Below, piece by piece: positions 7,895 to 15,951 of a stretch of 64,000 nucleotides of DNA; the first letter of the stretch is position 1, and the number at the start of each line of letters is the position of its first letter. Below the pieces are notes generated by a model that searched no databases, had not been told where the DNA came from, and saw only the letters and a list, made by a program, of their open reading frames with translations. The translations under genes and the position numbers were made by a program. The DNA is from Blastococcus sp. Marseille-P5729 (GTDB taxonomy: Bacteria > Actinomycetota > Actinomycetes > Mycobacteriales > Antricoccaceae), in the NCBI RefSeq assembly GCF_900292035.1, contig NZ_OMPO01000003.1, positions 248,001 through 312,000 of the forward strand, in the 5' to 3' direction.

Positions 7895-8866
7895 CTAGCT
7901 GAAGTAGCGCTTCGGGGTCTCGACCATCATCTGGTGAATCTGGTCGTCGGTGACGCCCTGCTCGCGCAGCGCGGGCAGCACGTCGTTGGTGATGTGCAGC
8001 AGATGCCAGTTGGGCACGACCTGGCCGATGGCCTGCTGCTGGTCGCCGGGGAAGTAGTCGATGTAGCAGGACACGTCGTGGGCAAGCGCGATCCGGTCGG
8101 CGTACCCCTCCTTGCAGAGGGTGGCGATGCTGGCGACGCGCTGGTCGGTGGTGTTGAAGATGTCCAAGCCGAACCGGTCGTGCCCGATGATGCAGCCCTT
8201 GTCAGCGATGAACCGCAGGTAGTCCAGGTCGTTGGAGTCACCGGCGTGCCCGATAACGACCTTGGTCAGGTCGACGTTGTGCTTCTCGTAGAACTCGATC
8301 GCCACCCGGCCCATCTCGTGCTCGGAGTTGGTGTGCACGGTGATCGGGACGCCGGTCTCCTGGTGCGCCTCACAGACCGCGGTCGCGATGCGGGTCTGGC
8401 CGTGGGTCAGGCCGGTGGCCTCGATGACGTGCTTGAGGAAGGCGGCCTTGACGCCGGTCCCCGCGATGCCCTCCTTGATGTCGCGCACGAACAGCTCGGT
8501 CATCGGCTCGGGCATGTCGATCAGCTCGCCGGGCCCGCGGTACTCGAAGAAGGTCCGGATCTCACCGAAGGAGTACAAGCCGGTCGCCGGGATGATGTTG
8601 ATGTCGACCTGCTCGTTGACCCGCTGCACCCAGGGCAGATAGCGGCCGAGACCGACGACGGTGGGGTCGACGATGGTGTCGATGCCTGCGGCCTTGGCCG
8701 CCTTGAGCTTCTCGACCGCGTCGGCGATCCGCTTGTCCTCCTCCCAGTGCCCGCCGTAGTTGCGGAGAATGTCGGGGTCGACGATGAAGACGTGCTCGTG
8801 CATCAGCGTGGTGCCGAGGGAGTCGACGTCGACCATTCCTCGGACGGTGGAGATCTGCTTCGGCAT
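7895..8866 (-). CDS. Phosphotriesterase-like amidohydrolase/lactonase
   Basis: 323-residue member of the phosphotriesterase (PTE/PLL) family of binuclear-metal TIM-barrel hydrolases. Metal ligands visible: His23 and His25 (LMHEHVF), a Lys in AAFLKHVIEATG (candidate carboxylated lysine), His in ITVHTNSE, His in VIGHAGDSND and Asp in LAHDVSCYID. GGGAG lies five bases before the ATG. Members hydrolyse lactones, N-acyl homoserine lactones or phosphoesters; which applies here is not visible. It is the first gene of a hydrolase-dehydrogenase operon, and its upstream region carries two good palindromes (8900-8950). Confidence 0.87.
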   Translation of the reverse strand: MPKQISTVRGMVDVDSLGTTLMHEHVFIVDPDILRNYGGHWEEDKRIADAVEKLKAAKAAGIDTIVDPTVVGLGRYLPWVQRVNEQVDINIIPATGLYSFGEIRTFFEYRGPGELIDMPEPMTELFVRDIKEGIAGTGVKAAFLKHVIEATGLTHGQTRIATAVCEAHQETGVPITVHTNSEHEMGRVAIEFYEKHNVDLTKVVIGHAGDSNDLDYLRFIADKGCIIGHDRFGLDIFNTTDQRVASIATLCKEGYADRIALAHDVSCYIDYFPGDQQQAIGQVVPNWHLLHITNDVLPALREQGVTDDQIHQMMVETPKRYFS

Positions 8867-8899
8867 GGTGCTCCCGGCTAGATGACATCAGAATCAACT

Positions 8900-8950
8900 G
8901 TCACCTTAGGTGACCGCCAACACATTCGGAAGACCGAATGGGTGGTCCGT
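8900..8950. promoter_or_regulatory. Two candidate operators upstream of hydrolase-ADH operon
   Basis: Two palindromes lie 34-84 bases before the phosphotriesterase-like start. GTCACCTTAGGTGAC (8900-8914) is perfect around a central T. CATTCGG-aaga-CCGAATG (8933-8950) has perfect 7-base arms. Both have the size and symmetry of TetR- or GntR-type operator sites. No regulator gene is adjacent in the window, so the binding protein is unknown. Confidence 0.5.
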
Positions 8951-9082
8951 CACGCAGACCTCACCTGCGTCGGGATGATCGCTCGGCCATGGCACCAACG
9001 AGCCACGATCAGCGCGTACATCGGGGTGGCGGCTGCTGGAATGACCAGCCCCCGGATTACCAGCTGAGGGGTTCGCCGACCG

Positions 9083-11302
9083 TCACTGTCCTGCCGGCCT
9101 CGGCGCGCGGTACAGGCGCGACGGCCACCAGGTCCAGCGGCCGGCGTCGATCGCCATTGCGGGCACCAGCAGGGTCCGGACGATGAGAGTGTCAAGCAGG
9201 ACGCCGAAGGCCACGATGAACGCCAGCTGCACCAGGAACAGCAATGGCACCACGCCGAGCGTCGCGAAGGTGGCGGCCAGCACCACGCCGGCGCTGGTGA
9301 TGACGCCGCCGGTGACCGTCAGCGCCCGCGTCACGCCGTCCTTCGGGCCGAGCTTGGCGACCTCTTCCCGCGCCCTGGTCATCAGGAAGATCGAGTAGTC
9401 CACGCCGAGCGCGACCAGGAAGATGAAGCCGATCAGTGGGACCGAGGGATCGGCGCCAGGGAAGTCGAACAGGTGGTTGAACACCAGCGCCGACACACCC
9501 AGCGCCGTTCCGAACGAGATCACCGTGGCGACGATGAGCATCAGCGGCGCCACGACGGCGCGCAGCAGCATCATCAGAATGGCCAGGACGACGACCAGCA
9601 CGATCGGGATGATGACCACTAGGTCGCGTTGCGAGGTCTCCTTGGTGTCGTACTTGACGGCCGGCTCACCGCCGACGAGCGAGTCATCATCAAGCGCGTG
9701 GGCGACGTCGCGGACCGGCTCGACGAGTTGCTGCGACTCATCGGGGTCCTCGGGGACCACCACGACCTCGGTCATCCCGTCGGAGGTCTGGCCCTCGCTG
9801 ACGGAGGCGGAGGAGACGCCGTCCGTCGCCTGCAGGTCGGTGACCAGCTGCTCGGCCTGCTGGGCGTCGATGACGACCCGAAGCGGGTCAGCGGCGCCCG
9901 CATCGAAGCTCTCGTCGAGCACCTGCTGCCCGTCGACCGCGTCGACCTGGGTCAAGAAGATCTCGGCGTCCGTCGTCCCGTCGGCCTTGAACGATGGAAT
10001 CGCGAAGCAGAAGGCGATGAGTACGGCCGCTACGACCATCCAGACCTGGCGGGGACGACGCTCGACGAATGCGGCGATGCGTCGCCAGATGCCGTGCGCC
10101 TCGGTACGGTGCTCGCCCTCCTTGGGGATCCGCGGCCAGAACACCCACCGGCCGAGCAGCAGCAGCGCGGGCAGCAAGGTCAATGAGACGGTGACGGAGG
10201 CCGCAATGCCGATCGAGCCGACCGGCCCGAGGCCGCTGTTGGAGTTCAGGTCGGACAGCAGCAGGCACAGCAGACCGGCGATGACAGTGCCGGCAGAGGC
10301 GAGGATCGGCTCGACGCACGCGCGCCAGGCGACCTTCATGGCATCCAGCGGCCGGTCGTGTCTCTCGAGCTCCTCGCGATAGCGAGAGACCAGCAGCAGG
10401 CTGTAGTCGGTGGCTGCGCCGATCACCAGGATCGACAGGATGCCTTGGGACTGACCGTTGAGGACGATGATGTCCTCCTTGGCCAACCAGTAGACGAGCA
10501 GGCCGGCAAGCGCCAGGCCGGACACCGAGGACAGCAGCACCATGAACGGCAGCACCAGCGAGCGATAGACGATCAGCAGGATCAGCAGCACGACGCTCAG
10601 GGTGACCACCAGCAGGATCCCGTCGATCCCGCCGAAGGCAGCGCCGAGGTCGGCTGAATAGCCGGCCGGGCCAGTCACGTAGATCGTCTCGGCACCGCTG
10701 GCCTCGGGCAGCTGATCGCGTAGTGCATCGACGGTGAGCGCGATGAACCGATCGTCATCGGCCGTCACCTCGGCCATCTTCGTCGCATCCAGCGGAACCA
10801 CGAGCAGCACGCCGCTGGCGTCGTTCGCGGGAATGGCGAGGGCGGGCTGGTTGGCTGCGAGCAGGTCGGCCAGGGGAGTGCCGTCGACGGTGATCTGGCT
10901 GATGATGCCGTCGGCGTACGCCGCACCGGGGGGTCCGCCAGGCGAGCCGTCGGTCGGTGGGCCGCCGGGTGACTGTTCCGTCGGCGGCCCGCCCGCCGTC
11001 CCGCCGCCGAAGGCCTTCTCGAAGACGCCGCCGCCCTGCAGGGTGATCAGCGCAGGCAGCGCGCCGGAATCGTCGAGCTCCCGCAGCTTCTCGTTCGCCT
11101 GCACCGACTCGGCCGATTCGGGAAGAAATGTGGAAGCGTCGTTCTTCGAGACTTGCGACAGCTTGCCGATGATCGGGCCGCCAGTCCCTGCGATGGCCAT
11201 CCAGGCGGCGATCACCAGCGCGATCAGCATCGCCGGTCCGAAGCGTCGAGGCTTGGAGGTGGACTCGTGGTCGACGCGCGACTCGACGCGGTTGGCAGGC
11301 AT
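9083..11302 (-). CDS. MMPL-family RND transporter
   Basis: 739-residue inner-membrane RND-type transporter of the MMPL family, which exports lipids or hydrophobic small molecules in actinobacteria using proton motive force. Two repeats each show one N-terminal helix, a large extracytoplasmic loop and a five-helix block. The first block holds GAATDYSLLLVSRYREEL (about residues 300-315) and the second ALGVDYSIFLMTRAREE, the characteristic family segments. The first outer loop contains a low-complexity Gly/Pro insert of GGPPT-type repeats (about residues 118-150). The ATG at 11302 precedes a short Arg-containing leader and the first membrane helix. It probably follows pgm by 108 bases on the same strand but need not be co-transcribed. 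Confidence 0.9.
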   Translation of the reverse strand: MPANRVESRVDHESTSKPRRFGPAMLIALVIAAWMAIAGTGGPIIGKLSQVSKNDASTFLPESAESVQANEKLRELDDSGALPALITLQGGGVFEKAFGGGTAGGPPTEQSPGGPPTDGSPGGPPGAAYADGIISQITVDGTPLADLLAANQPALAIPANDASGVLLVVPLDATKMAEVTADDDRFIALTVDALRDQLPEASGAETIYVTGPAGYSADLGAAFGGIDGILLVVTLSVVLLILLIVYRSLVLPFMVLLSSVSGLALAGLLVYWLAKEDIIVLNGQSQGILSILVIGAATDYSLLLVSRYREELERHDRPLDAMKVAWRACVEPILASAGTVIAGLLCLLLSDLNSNSGLGPVGSIGIAASVTVSLTLLPALLLLGRWVFWPRIPKEGEHRTEAHGIWRRIAAFVERRPRQVWMVVAAVLIAFCFAIPSFKADGTTDAEIFLTQVDAVDGQQVLDESFDAGAADPLRVVIDAQQAEQLVTDLQATDGVSSASVSEGQTSDGMTEVVVVPEDPDESQQLVEPVRDVAHALDDDSLVGGEPAVKYDTKETSQRDLVVIIPIVLVVVLAILMMLLRAVVAPLMLIVATVISFGTALGVSALVFNHLFDFPGADPSVPLIGFIFLVALGVDYSIFLMTRAREEVAKLGPKDGVTRALTVTGGVITSAGVVLAATFATLGVVPLLFLVQLAFIVAFGVLLDTLIVRTLLVPAMAIDAGRWTWWPSRLYRAPRPAGQ

Positions 11303-11410
11303 GATCTCGATTGTCGTCGAGATGCGCGAATCGGCGAATCAGCCTAAAGGTTGACGGCAGCTCCCCCGCATCTGCCGACCGCCATTTTGTGGGGACGGCG
11401 GGGTTGAGGG

Positions 11411-13051
11411 TCAGCCGATGGCGTCGTCGACGACCTTCTTCGCCTCCGCCTGCACTTTCTTCAGGGTGGGCTCACCCTTGAAGGACTCCGCGTAGATCTT
11501 GTACACGTCCTCGGTCCCCGAAGGCCGGGCCGCGAACCAGTTGTGCTCGGTAGCGACCTTCAGCCCACCGATCGGCGCCTTGTTGCCCGGCGCATCGGTC
11601 AGCTTGGCGATGATCGGCTCGCCCGCGAGCTCGGTGGCCGCCACCGCGCCGGGGTTGAGCTTGCTCAGCTTCGCCTTCTGCTCCGGTGACGCGGCAGCAT
11701 CGATGCGGGCGTACGCCGGAGCGCCGTACTGCTCGGTCAGCTCGGTGTACAGCTCGGACGGCGACTTGCCGGTCACCGCCTTGATCTCCGAGGCGAGCAG
11801 GCACAGGATGATCCCGTCCTTGTCGGTCGTCCACGCCTTGCCGCCCCGGCGCAGGAATGAGGCACCCGCCGACTCCTCACCACCGAAGCCGATGGAGCCG
11901 TCGAGCAGCCCGGGCACGAACCACTTGAAGCCGACCGGCACCTCCACCAGCCGCCGACCGAGGGCCTCGGCGACGCGATCGATCATGGACGACGAGACGA
12001 GGGTCTTGCCGACCGCTGCCGTGCGCGGCCAGTCCGGGCGGTTCTCGAACAGGTACTTGATCGCCACCGCGAGATAGTGGTTCGGATTCATCAGCCCGGC
12101 GTCCGGCGTGACGATGCCGTGCCGGTCGGCGTCCGCGTCATTGCCGGTCGAGATGTCGAACTTCTTGCGCCTGCTGACCAGCGAGGCCATCGCGTACGGC
12201 GAGGAGCAGTCCATCCGGATCTTGCCGTCCCAGTCGAGGCTCATGAAGCCCCACTGCGGATCGACCGTGTCGTTGACGACGGTGAGGTCGAGTCCGTAGT
12301 GCGAGGCGATCTCGCTCCAGTAGGCCACCGAGGCACCGCCCATCGGGTCGGCGCCGATGCGTACGCCGGCGTCCTTGATCACCGTCATGTTGATGACCGA
12401 GCCGAGGTCGTCGACGTACTTGCCGAGGTAGTCGTACACGCCGGTGGTGGACGCCGAGCGGGCCGCGTCGATCGGCACGCGCTTGACGCCGCCGAGGCCG
12501 GTCGCGATGAGCTCGTTGGCGCGGTCCTGGATGCGGCTGGTGATCTCCGAGCCAGCGGGCCCGCCGTCCGGCGGGTTGTACTTGAATCCACCGTCGCTCG
12601 GCGGATTGTGCGACGGCGTGACGACGACGCCGTCCGCGCGGTCGGTGCGACCCGACGAGTTGTAGGTGAGGATCGCGTGCGAGACGGCCGGGGTGGGCGT
12701 GTAGCCGCCGCGCGAGTCGACCAGCACCTTGACGTTGTTCGCGGCGAACACCTCAAGCGCGGTCTGCTTGGCGGGGCCGGACAACGCGTGGGTGTCCTTG
12801 CCCATGAACAACGGGCCGGTGATGCCTTCCTTCTGTCGGTATTCGCAGATGGCCTGCGCGGTGGCGGCGATGTGGGCGTCGTTGAAGGAAGTCTTCAGGG
12901 ACGATCCGCGGTGTCCGCTGGTGCCGAAGGAGACCTTCTGGCCCGGCTCGCTGATGTCCGGTTGCCGCTCGTAGTAGGCGCTGATGAGCTCGTCGATGTC
13001 GACGAGATCCTTCTTTGCGGCCTTCTTGCCGGCGCGCGGATCGTTGGCCAT
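11411..13051 (-). CDS. pgm: Phosphoglucomutase (alpha-D-glucose phosphate-specific)
   Basis: 546-residue enzyme interconverting glucose 1-phosphate and glucose 6-phosphate, of the E. coli Pgm type. Signatures: FGTSGHRG (residues 42-49), phosphoserine Ser147 in VVTPSHNPP, Mg-binding DADADRHG, sugar-binding GGEESAGASF, and the C-terminal phosphate-binding RPSGTEDVYKIYAES. The ATG at 13051 is chosen because GGGAGG lies eight bases upstream; a longer frame to 13093 has no such site. It links glycogen/trehalose and nucleotide-sugar synthesis with glycolysis. The Lys-rich N-terminus (GKKAAKK) is unremarkable. Confidence 0.95.
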   Translation of the reverse strand: MANDPRAGKKAAKKDLVDIDELISAYYERQPDISEPGQKVSFGTSGHRGSSLKTSFNDAHIAATAQAICEYRQKEGITGPLFMGKDTHALSGPAKQTALEVFAANNVKVLVDSRGGYTPTPAVSHAILTYNSSGRTDRADGVVVTPSHNPPSDGGFKYNPPDGGPAGSEITSRIQDRANELIATGLGGVKRVPIDAARSASTTGVYDYLGKYVDDLGSVINMTVIKDAGVRIGADPMGGASVAYWSEIASHYGLDLTVVNDTVDPQWGFMSLDWDGKIRMDCSSPYAMASLVSRRKKFDISTGNDADADRHGIVTPDAGLMNPNHYLAVAIKYLFENRPDWPRTAAVGKTLVSSSMIDRVAEALGRRLVEVPVGFKWFVPGLLDGSIGFGGEESAGASFLRRGGKAWTTDKDGIILCLLASEIKAVTGKSPSELYTELTEQYGAPAYARIDAAASPEQKAKLSKLNPGAVAATELAGEPIIAKLTDAPGNKAPIGGLKVATEHNWFAARPSGTEDVYKIYAESFKGEPTLKKVQAEAKKVVDDAIG

Positions 13052-13153
13052 GCCCTCAACCTCCCGAAGTGGACTCCTTCTCATCCTTCCCAAGCGTCTT
13101 TCGCCGGTGCAAGTCGGGGTGCTCGTGGGGATCCGGGCGGTGCAGGCAGGTGC

Positions 13154-14497
13154 CTACAGCCCGAGCAGCGCCCGGGCGATCAGGAAGTAGATGATCAGGC
13201 CGCTGGCATCCAGCAGCGTGCTGATGAAGGGGTTGGAGAACACGGCCGGGTCGGCGCGCAGCAGCCGGGCGACCAGCGGGATCACGCCGCCTGCGGTCGC
13301 CGCCAGCATGCAGATCAGCAGCATGGTCAGGCCGATCACGCCGCCCAGATCGATCCCGTACGCCAGCGAGACCACCCCGAAGGCGAGACCGCCGAGGATC
13401 AGGCCGAGGCAGGTGCCCACCGCGAGCTCGCGCCCCATGATCCGCAGGACGTCGGACGGCCTGACCTCGCCGAGCGCGAGCGCTCGGGTGACCGTGGTAG
13501 CGGCTTGGTTGCCGGGGTTCCCACCGGTGCCGATCAGCAGGGGGACGAACACCGAGAGCACCACCATCTCGCTGAGCGTGGCTTCGAAGACCTCGAGCAC
13601 CTGGACGGTGAGCGCGGCGCCGACGGCAAGCACGAGCAGCCACACCACCCGCTTGCGGACGATGGACCCCACGGTGGTCGCCAGGTACGGACGGCGCAGC
13701 GGTTCCGAACCGCCTTGGCGAGCCTGATCCTCGGAGTCCGCCGCCTCGAGGACGCTCAACGCGTCGTCGACGGTGAACACCCCCACCAGGAGACCCTCGG
13801 AGTCGACGACCGGGAGCGCGAGTCGCTTGGCAGCAGCGCACCGGCGGGCAGCGTCCTCGACCGGCTCGGTCGCATACGCTCGCTCGGCCACGCGGGAGAG
13901 CTCGGCGACGTGCGTGCCGGGCTCGGCGGTCATTAGGCGGCGCAGTCCCACTACGCCGGTGACGCGACGGTGGTCATCGACGACCGGCAGCGTGTAGATC
14001 GTCTCGGCCGCGTCAGCCCGCGCCTGGATCCGCGCGAGCGCGTCCTCGACTGTGCTGTCGCCCCGGATCGGCACCACCTCGGGGCTCATTCGACGGCCGA
14101 CCGATCCCTCGGGATAGCCAAGCACCACCGCGGTCAGGCGTCGTTCGGCGGGGCTGAGCCCCTGCATGAGGCGCGTGCTCACCTTGGCTGGCAGCTCATC
14201 GAGCAGTCCGACTCGGTCGTCGGGGTCCATGTCGGTGAAGACAGCGGCGACCTCGTCGTCCTGCAGCCGGCTCACCAGCTGGGCCTGGGCGCCGGAGCCC
14301 ATCATCTCGAACACCTCGAGCGCCCGATCCTTCGACAGCAGCCGGAAGACGATCGCTTGCTTGGCGGACGGCGTCCGATCGAGGAAGTCGTCGATCTGCT
14401 GTGCGGATGCCGTAGCGACGATCTTCCCGGCGCGCAGCAGATCGTGGTCACTGAGCACCCGCTGCAGCTCAGCCTCGTCCCAGATTTCGGTCATCAT
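13154..14497 (-). CDS. mgtE: Magnesium transporter MgtE
   Basis: 447-residue Mg2+ channel/transporter. The order is an MgtE N-terminal helical superhelix domain (about 15-125), a tandem CBS domain pair (about 130-250) that senses cytosolic Mg2+, a plug helix, and a five-helix membrane domain (about 280-447). The pore signature PLLIGTGGNPGNQAATTVTRALALGEV is split here as PLLIGTGGNPGN and QAATTVTRAL (about residues 342-365). The acidic pore residue lies in TLLDASGLIIYF near the C-terminus. Only 31 bases separate it from the upstream DUF3224 gene, too short for an M-box riboswitch. Confidence 0.95.
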   Translation of the reverse strand: MMTEIWDEAELQRVLSDHDLLRAGKIVATASAQQIDDFLDRTPSAKQAIVFRLLSKDRALEVFEMMGSGAQAQLVSRLQDDEVAAVFTDMDPDDRVGLLDELPAKVSTRLMQGLSPAERRLTAVVLGYPEGSVGRRMSPEVVPIRGDSTVEDALARIQARADAAETIYTLPVVDDHRRVTGVVGLRRLMTAEPGTHVAELSRVAERAYATEPVEDAARRCAAAKRLALPVVDSEGLLVGVFTVDDALSVLEAADSEDQARQGGSEPLRRPYLATTVGSIVRKRVVWLLVLAVGAALTVQVLEVFEATLSEMVVLSVFVPLLIGTGGNPGNQAATTVTRALALGEVRPSDVLRIMGRELAVGTCLGLILGGLAFGVVSLAYGIDLGGVIGLTMLLICMLAATAGGVIPLVARLLRADPAVFSNPFISTLLDASGLIIYFLIARALLGL

Positions 14498-14528
14498 CGA
14501 GCGACTTTCGCACCAGTACCGCGAGCGG

Positions 14529-14927
14529 CTAGTGCGGCAGCGCGTAGCGCAGCAGGACCTCGTGGTTTCCGGACGCGTCGACCTCGAGGTGCACCACGCC
14601 GGTGATGCCGTGCAACTCGCCGATGCCTGACCCGGGGACGATCTCGTACCGGAGCTGCTGGTGCCCGCCGGTCATCGTGCCGAACTGCTGGAGCGCGAAC
14701 TCACCGTACCGCCCGTCGAGCGAGCCGTCGAACCGCTCGATCGCCACGTAGCCGGCGGTTCCGCTGCCTGGGTCGCCCGCCGAGAGCATGACGCCCTCAC
14801 CCGAGCCGGCCATCGCGCCGGTCCACTTCTTCGTGAAGTCGAACCGGTCAGTGCCGCCGACGACCCCGTCCGAAGGGCTCATCTGGATCTCGAATCGGGC
14901 GCGGGCCTGATGCTGGAGCTCGTTCAT
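14529..14927 (-). CDS. DUF3224 domain protein
   Basis: 132-residue small cytosolic protein matching the DUF3224 beta-barrel family. It has the typical order: KKWTGAMAGSGEG, a VAIERFDGSLDGRYGEFALQ strand pair (about 60-85), a GTMTGG turn, and VVPGSGIGEL..ITG near the C-terminus. No catalytic residue is known for the family. It lies 31 bases upstream of mgtE on the same strand, so the two may be co-transcribed. Function unknown. Confidence 0.8.
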   Translation of the reverse strand: MNELQHQARARFEIQMSPSDGVVGGTDRFDFTKKWTGAMAGSGEGVMLSAGDPGSGTAGYVAIERFDGSLDGRYGEFALQQFGTMTGGHQQLRYEIVPGSGIGELHGITGVVHLEVDASGNHEVLLRYALPH

Positions 14928-14968
14928 GCCTCAAGCCTAGATCCCCGTGGGGGCGGGGTCTTGAACTA

Positions 14969-15115
14969 TCACGACATCATGATCGGGCTGATGAAGTCGG
15001 CCAGCTCGTGGTGGGCGTCGAGGGGCAGGATGGTCGCGACGTACTGGTCCGGCCGCACGACGACGATCCAGCTGCGCTCGCGGTCGATCTCGCGCAGGTC
15101 GTAGAGGTCGCGGCT
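14969..15115 (-). pseudogene. C-terminal remnant of FAD-dependent aromatic hydroxylase
   Basis: A 48-codon minus-strand frame with no start codon, reading SRDLYDLREIDRERSW, VVVRPDQYVATILPLDAHHELADF and a stop at 14969. This matches the extreme C-terminus (thioredoxin-like PHOX domain) of phenol 2-monooxygenase-type flavoproteins, where VVRPDQYV and LPLDA are characteristic. Nothing resembling the FAD-binding body is present; the upstream side is the intact siderophore-interacting protein. The rest was probably lost by deletion that brought the neighbouring gene next to the fragment. Confidence 0.7.
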
Positions 15116-15131
15116 GGACCCCCCGGCCGGG

Positions 15132-15893
15132 TCAGCGGGCGGTATTGCGCTTGATGCTCCAGTAGCCGACGACGTCGGCGCATCCGTTGGGCACCTTCTT
15201 CTCGCGGCGCACGAACGAGCGGATCTCGCGGGTGGCGGCAGCCTCCGCGCTCATCCAGACGTACGGCCTGCCGTCGAGCCACGCGGCGGCACGTACGGCC
15301 TCCGGCAGCAGGCTGGGAGCGTGACCGTGGTTGGGGTTGTGCACCCACGTGACACTGACCTCGCCGTCGCTGACGACCGGTTGCTCGTCGTCGGGGGTCT
15401 GGACCTCGAGCACGGCGACGGCGCGGCGTCCGGCGGGCAGCTCGGCGAGGATCCGCAGCGCGGCGGGCAATCCGGTCATGTCGGCGGCGATGAGCTCCCA
15501 GTCGGTCGGCTCGTCGGCGCCGTACCGGCCGTCCGGCCCAGTGATCGCGATCCGTGCGCCGGGCTCGACGGATTCGGCCCACTGCGCCGCGACCCCCGAC
15601 TCGTGGACGACGATGTCGATCGTCAATCGATCGCCGTCGATGGACCGGATCGAGTACCACCGACCCTCGCGCGGAACGTCGTCCGGAAACGACCAGCCCT
15701 TCCCTTGGCTGACCGGCAGCACGGCCGGTTCACCTGCTGCAGTGGGGAAGAACAGCCGCACCCATTCGTCGGCGATGCCGGAGCTCGACCAGCTGGGCGC
15801 GTTCAGGACGATGCGGCGCAGGTGCGGGGTGAGCAGATCGTTGCCGACGACGTCGGCGAAGTAGGTCGTGGTGGTGCGGTCCATGCGCGGCAT
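15132..15893 (-). CDS. Siderophore-interacting protein (ferric-siderophore reductase, ViuB-like)
   Basis: 253-residue cytosolic flavoprotein of the siderophore-interacting family that reduces ferric siderophores with NAD(P)H after uptake. The N-terminal half is the FAD-binding beta-barrel with the RWYSIRSIDGDRLTIDIVVH segment (usually RxYTVR; about residues 78-97) and GPDGRY (about 139). The C-terminal half is the NAD(P)H domain, ending in the family-typical GYWSIKRNTAR. ATG at 15893 or 15884 are both possible, since GGGAG lies between them in effect. No siderophore transporter or synthase gene is nearby. Confidence 0.88.
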   Translation of the reverse strand: MPRMDRTTTTYFADVVGNDLLTPHLRRIVLNAPSWSSSGIADEWVRLFFPTAAGEPAVLPVSQGKGWSFPDDVPREGRWYSIRSIDGDRLTIDIVVHESGVAAQWAESVEPGARIAITGPDGRYGADEPTDWELIAADMTGLPAALRILAELPAGRRAVAVLEVQTPDDEQPVVSDGEVSVTWVHNPNHGHAPSLLPEAVRAAAWLDGRPYVWMSAEAAATREIRSFVRREKKVPNGCADVVGYWSIKRNTAR

Positions 15894-15897
15894 TCTC

Positions 15898-15951
15898 CCA
15901 CCTGCGGTGGGTTATGCCTCGCTCGAGCGAGGCATAACCCACCGCAGGTGG
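15898..15951. terminator. Perfect 54-bp palindrome
   Basis: A perfect palindrome with no spacer, centred on CTCGAG at 15924/15925 and bounded by CCACCTGCGGTGGG and its complement. It fills the space between the stop of the molybdoenzyme gene (15952) and the start of the siderophore-interacting protein gene. It is most likely a hairpin terminator for the upstream gene. Its arm ends with the same 12-mer, CCACCTGCGGTG, found at 55561. Confidence 0.6.

Noticed and set aside
12077-13936. Long + strand open frame (619 codons)
   Set aside because: It lies antisense to pgm and mgtE, both with full family motifs. High-GC codon bias opens the opposite strand; the product is His/Asp/Arg/Val-rich with no motif.
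14498-14528. Mg2+ riboswitch (M-box) before mgtE
   Set aside because: Only 31 bases separate mgtE from the upstream gene, far too short.
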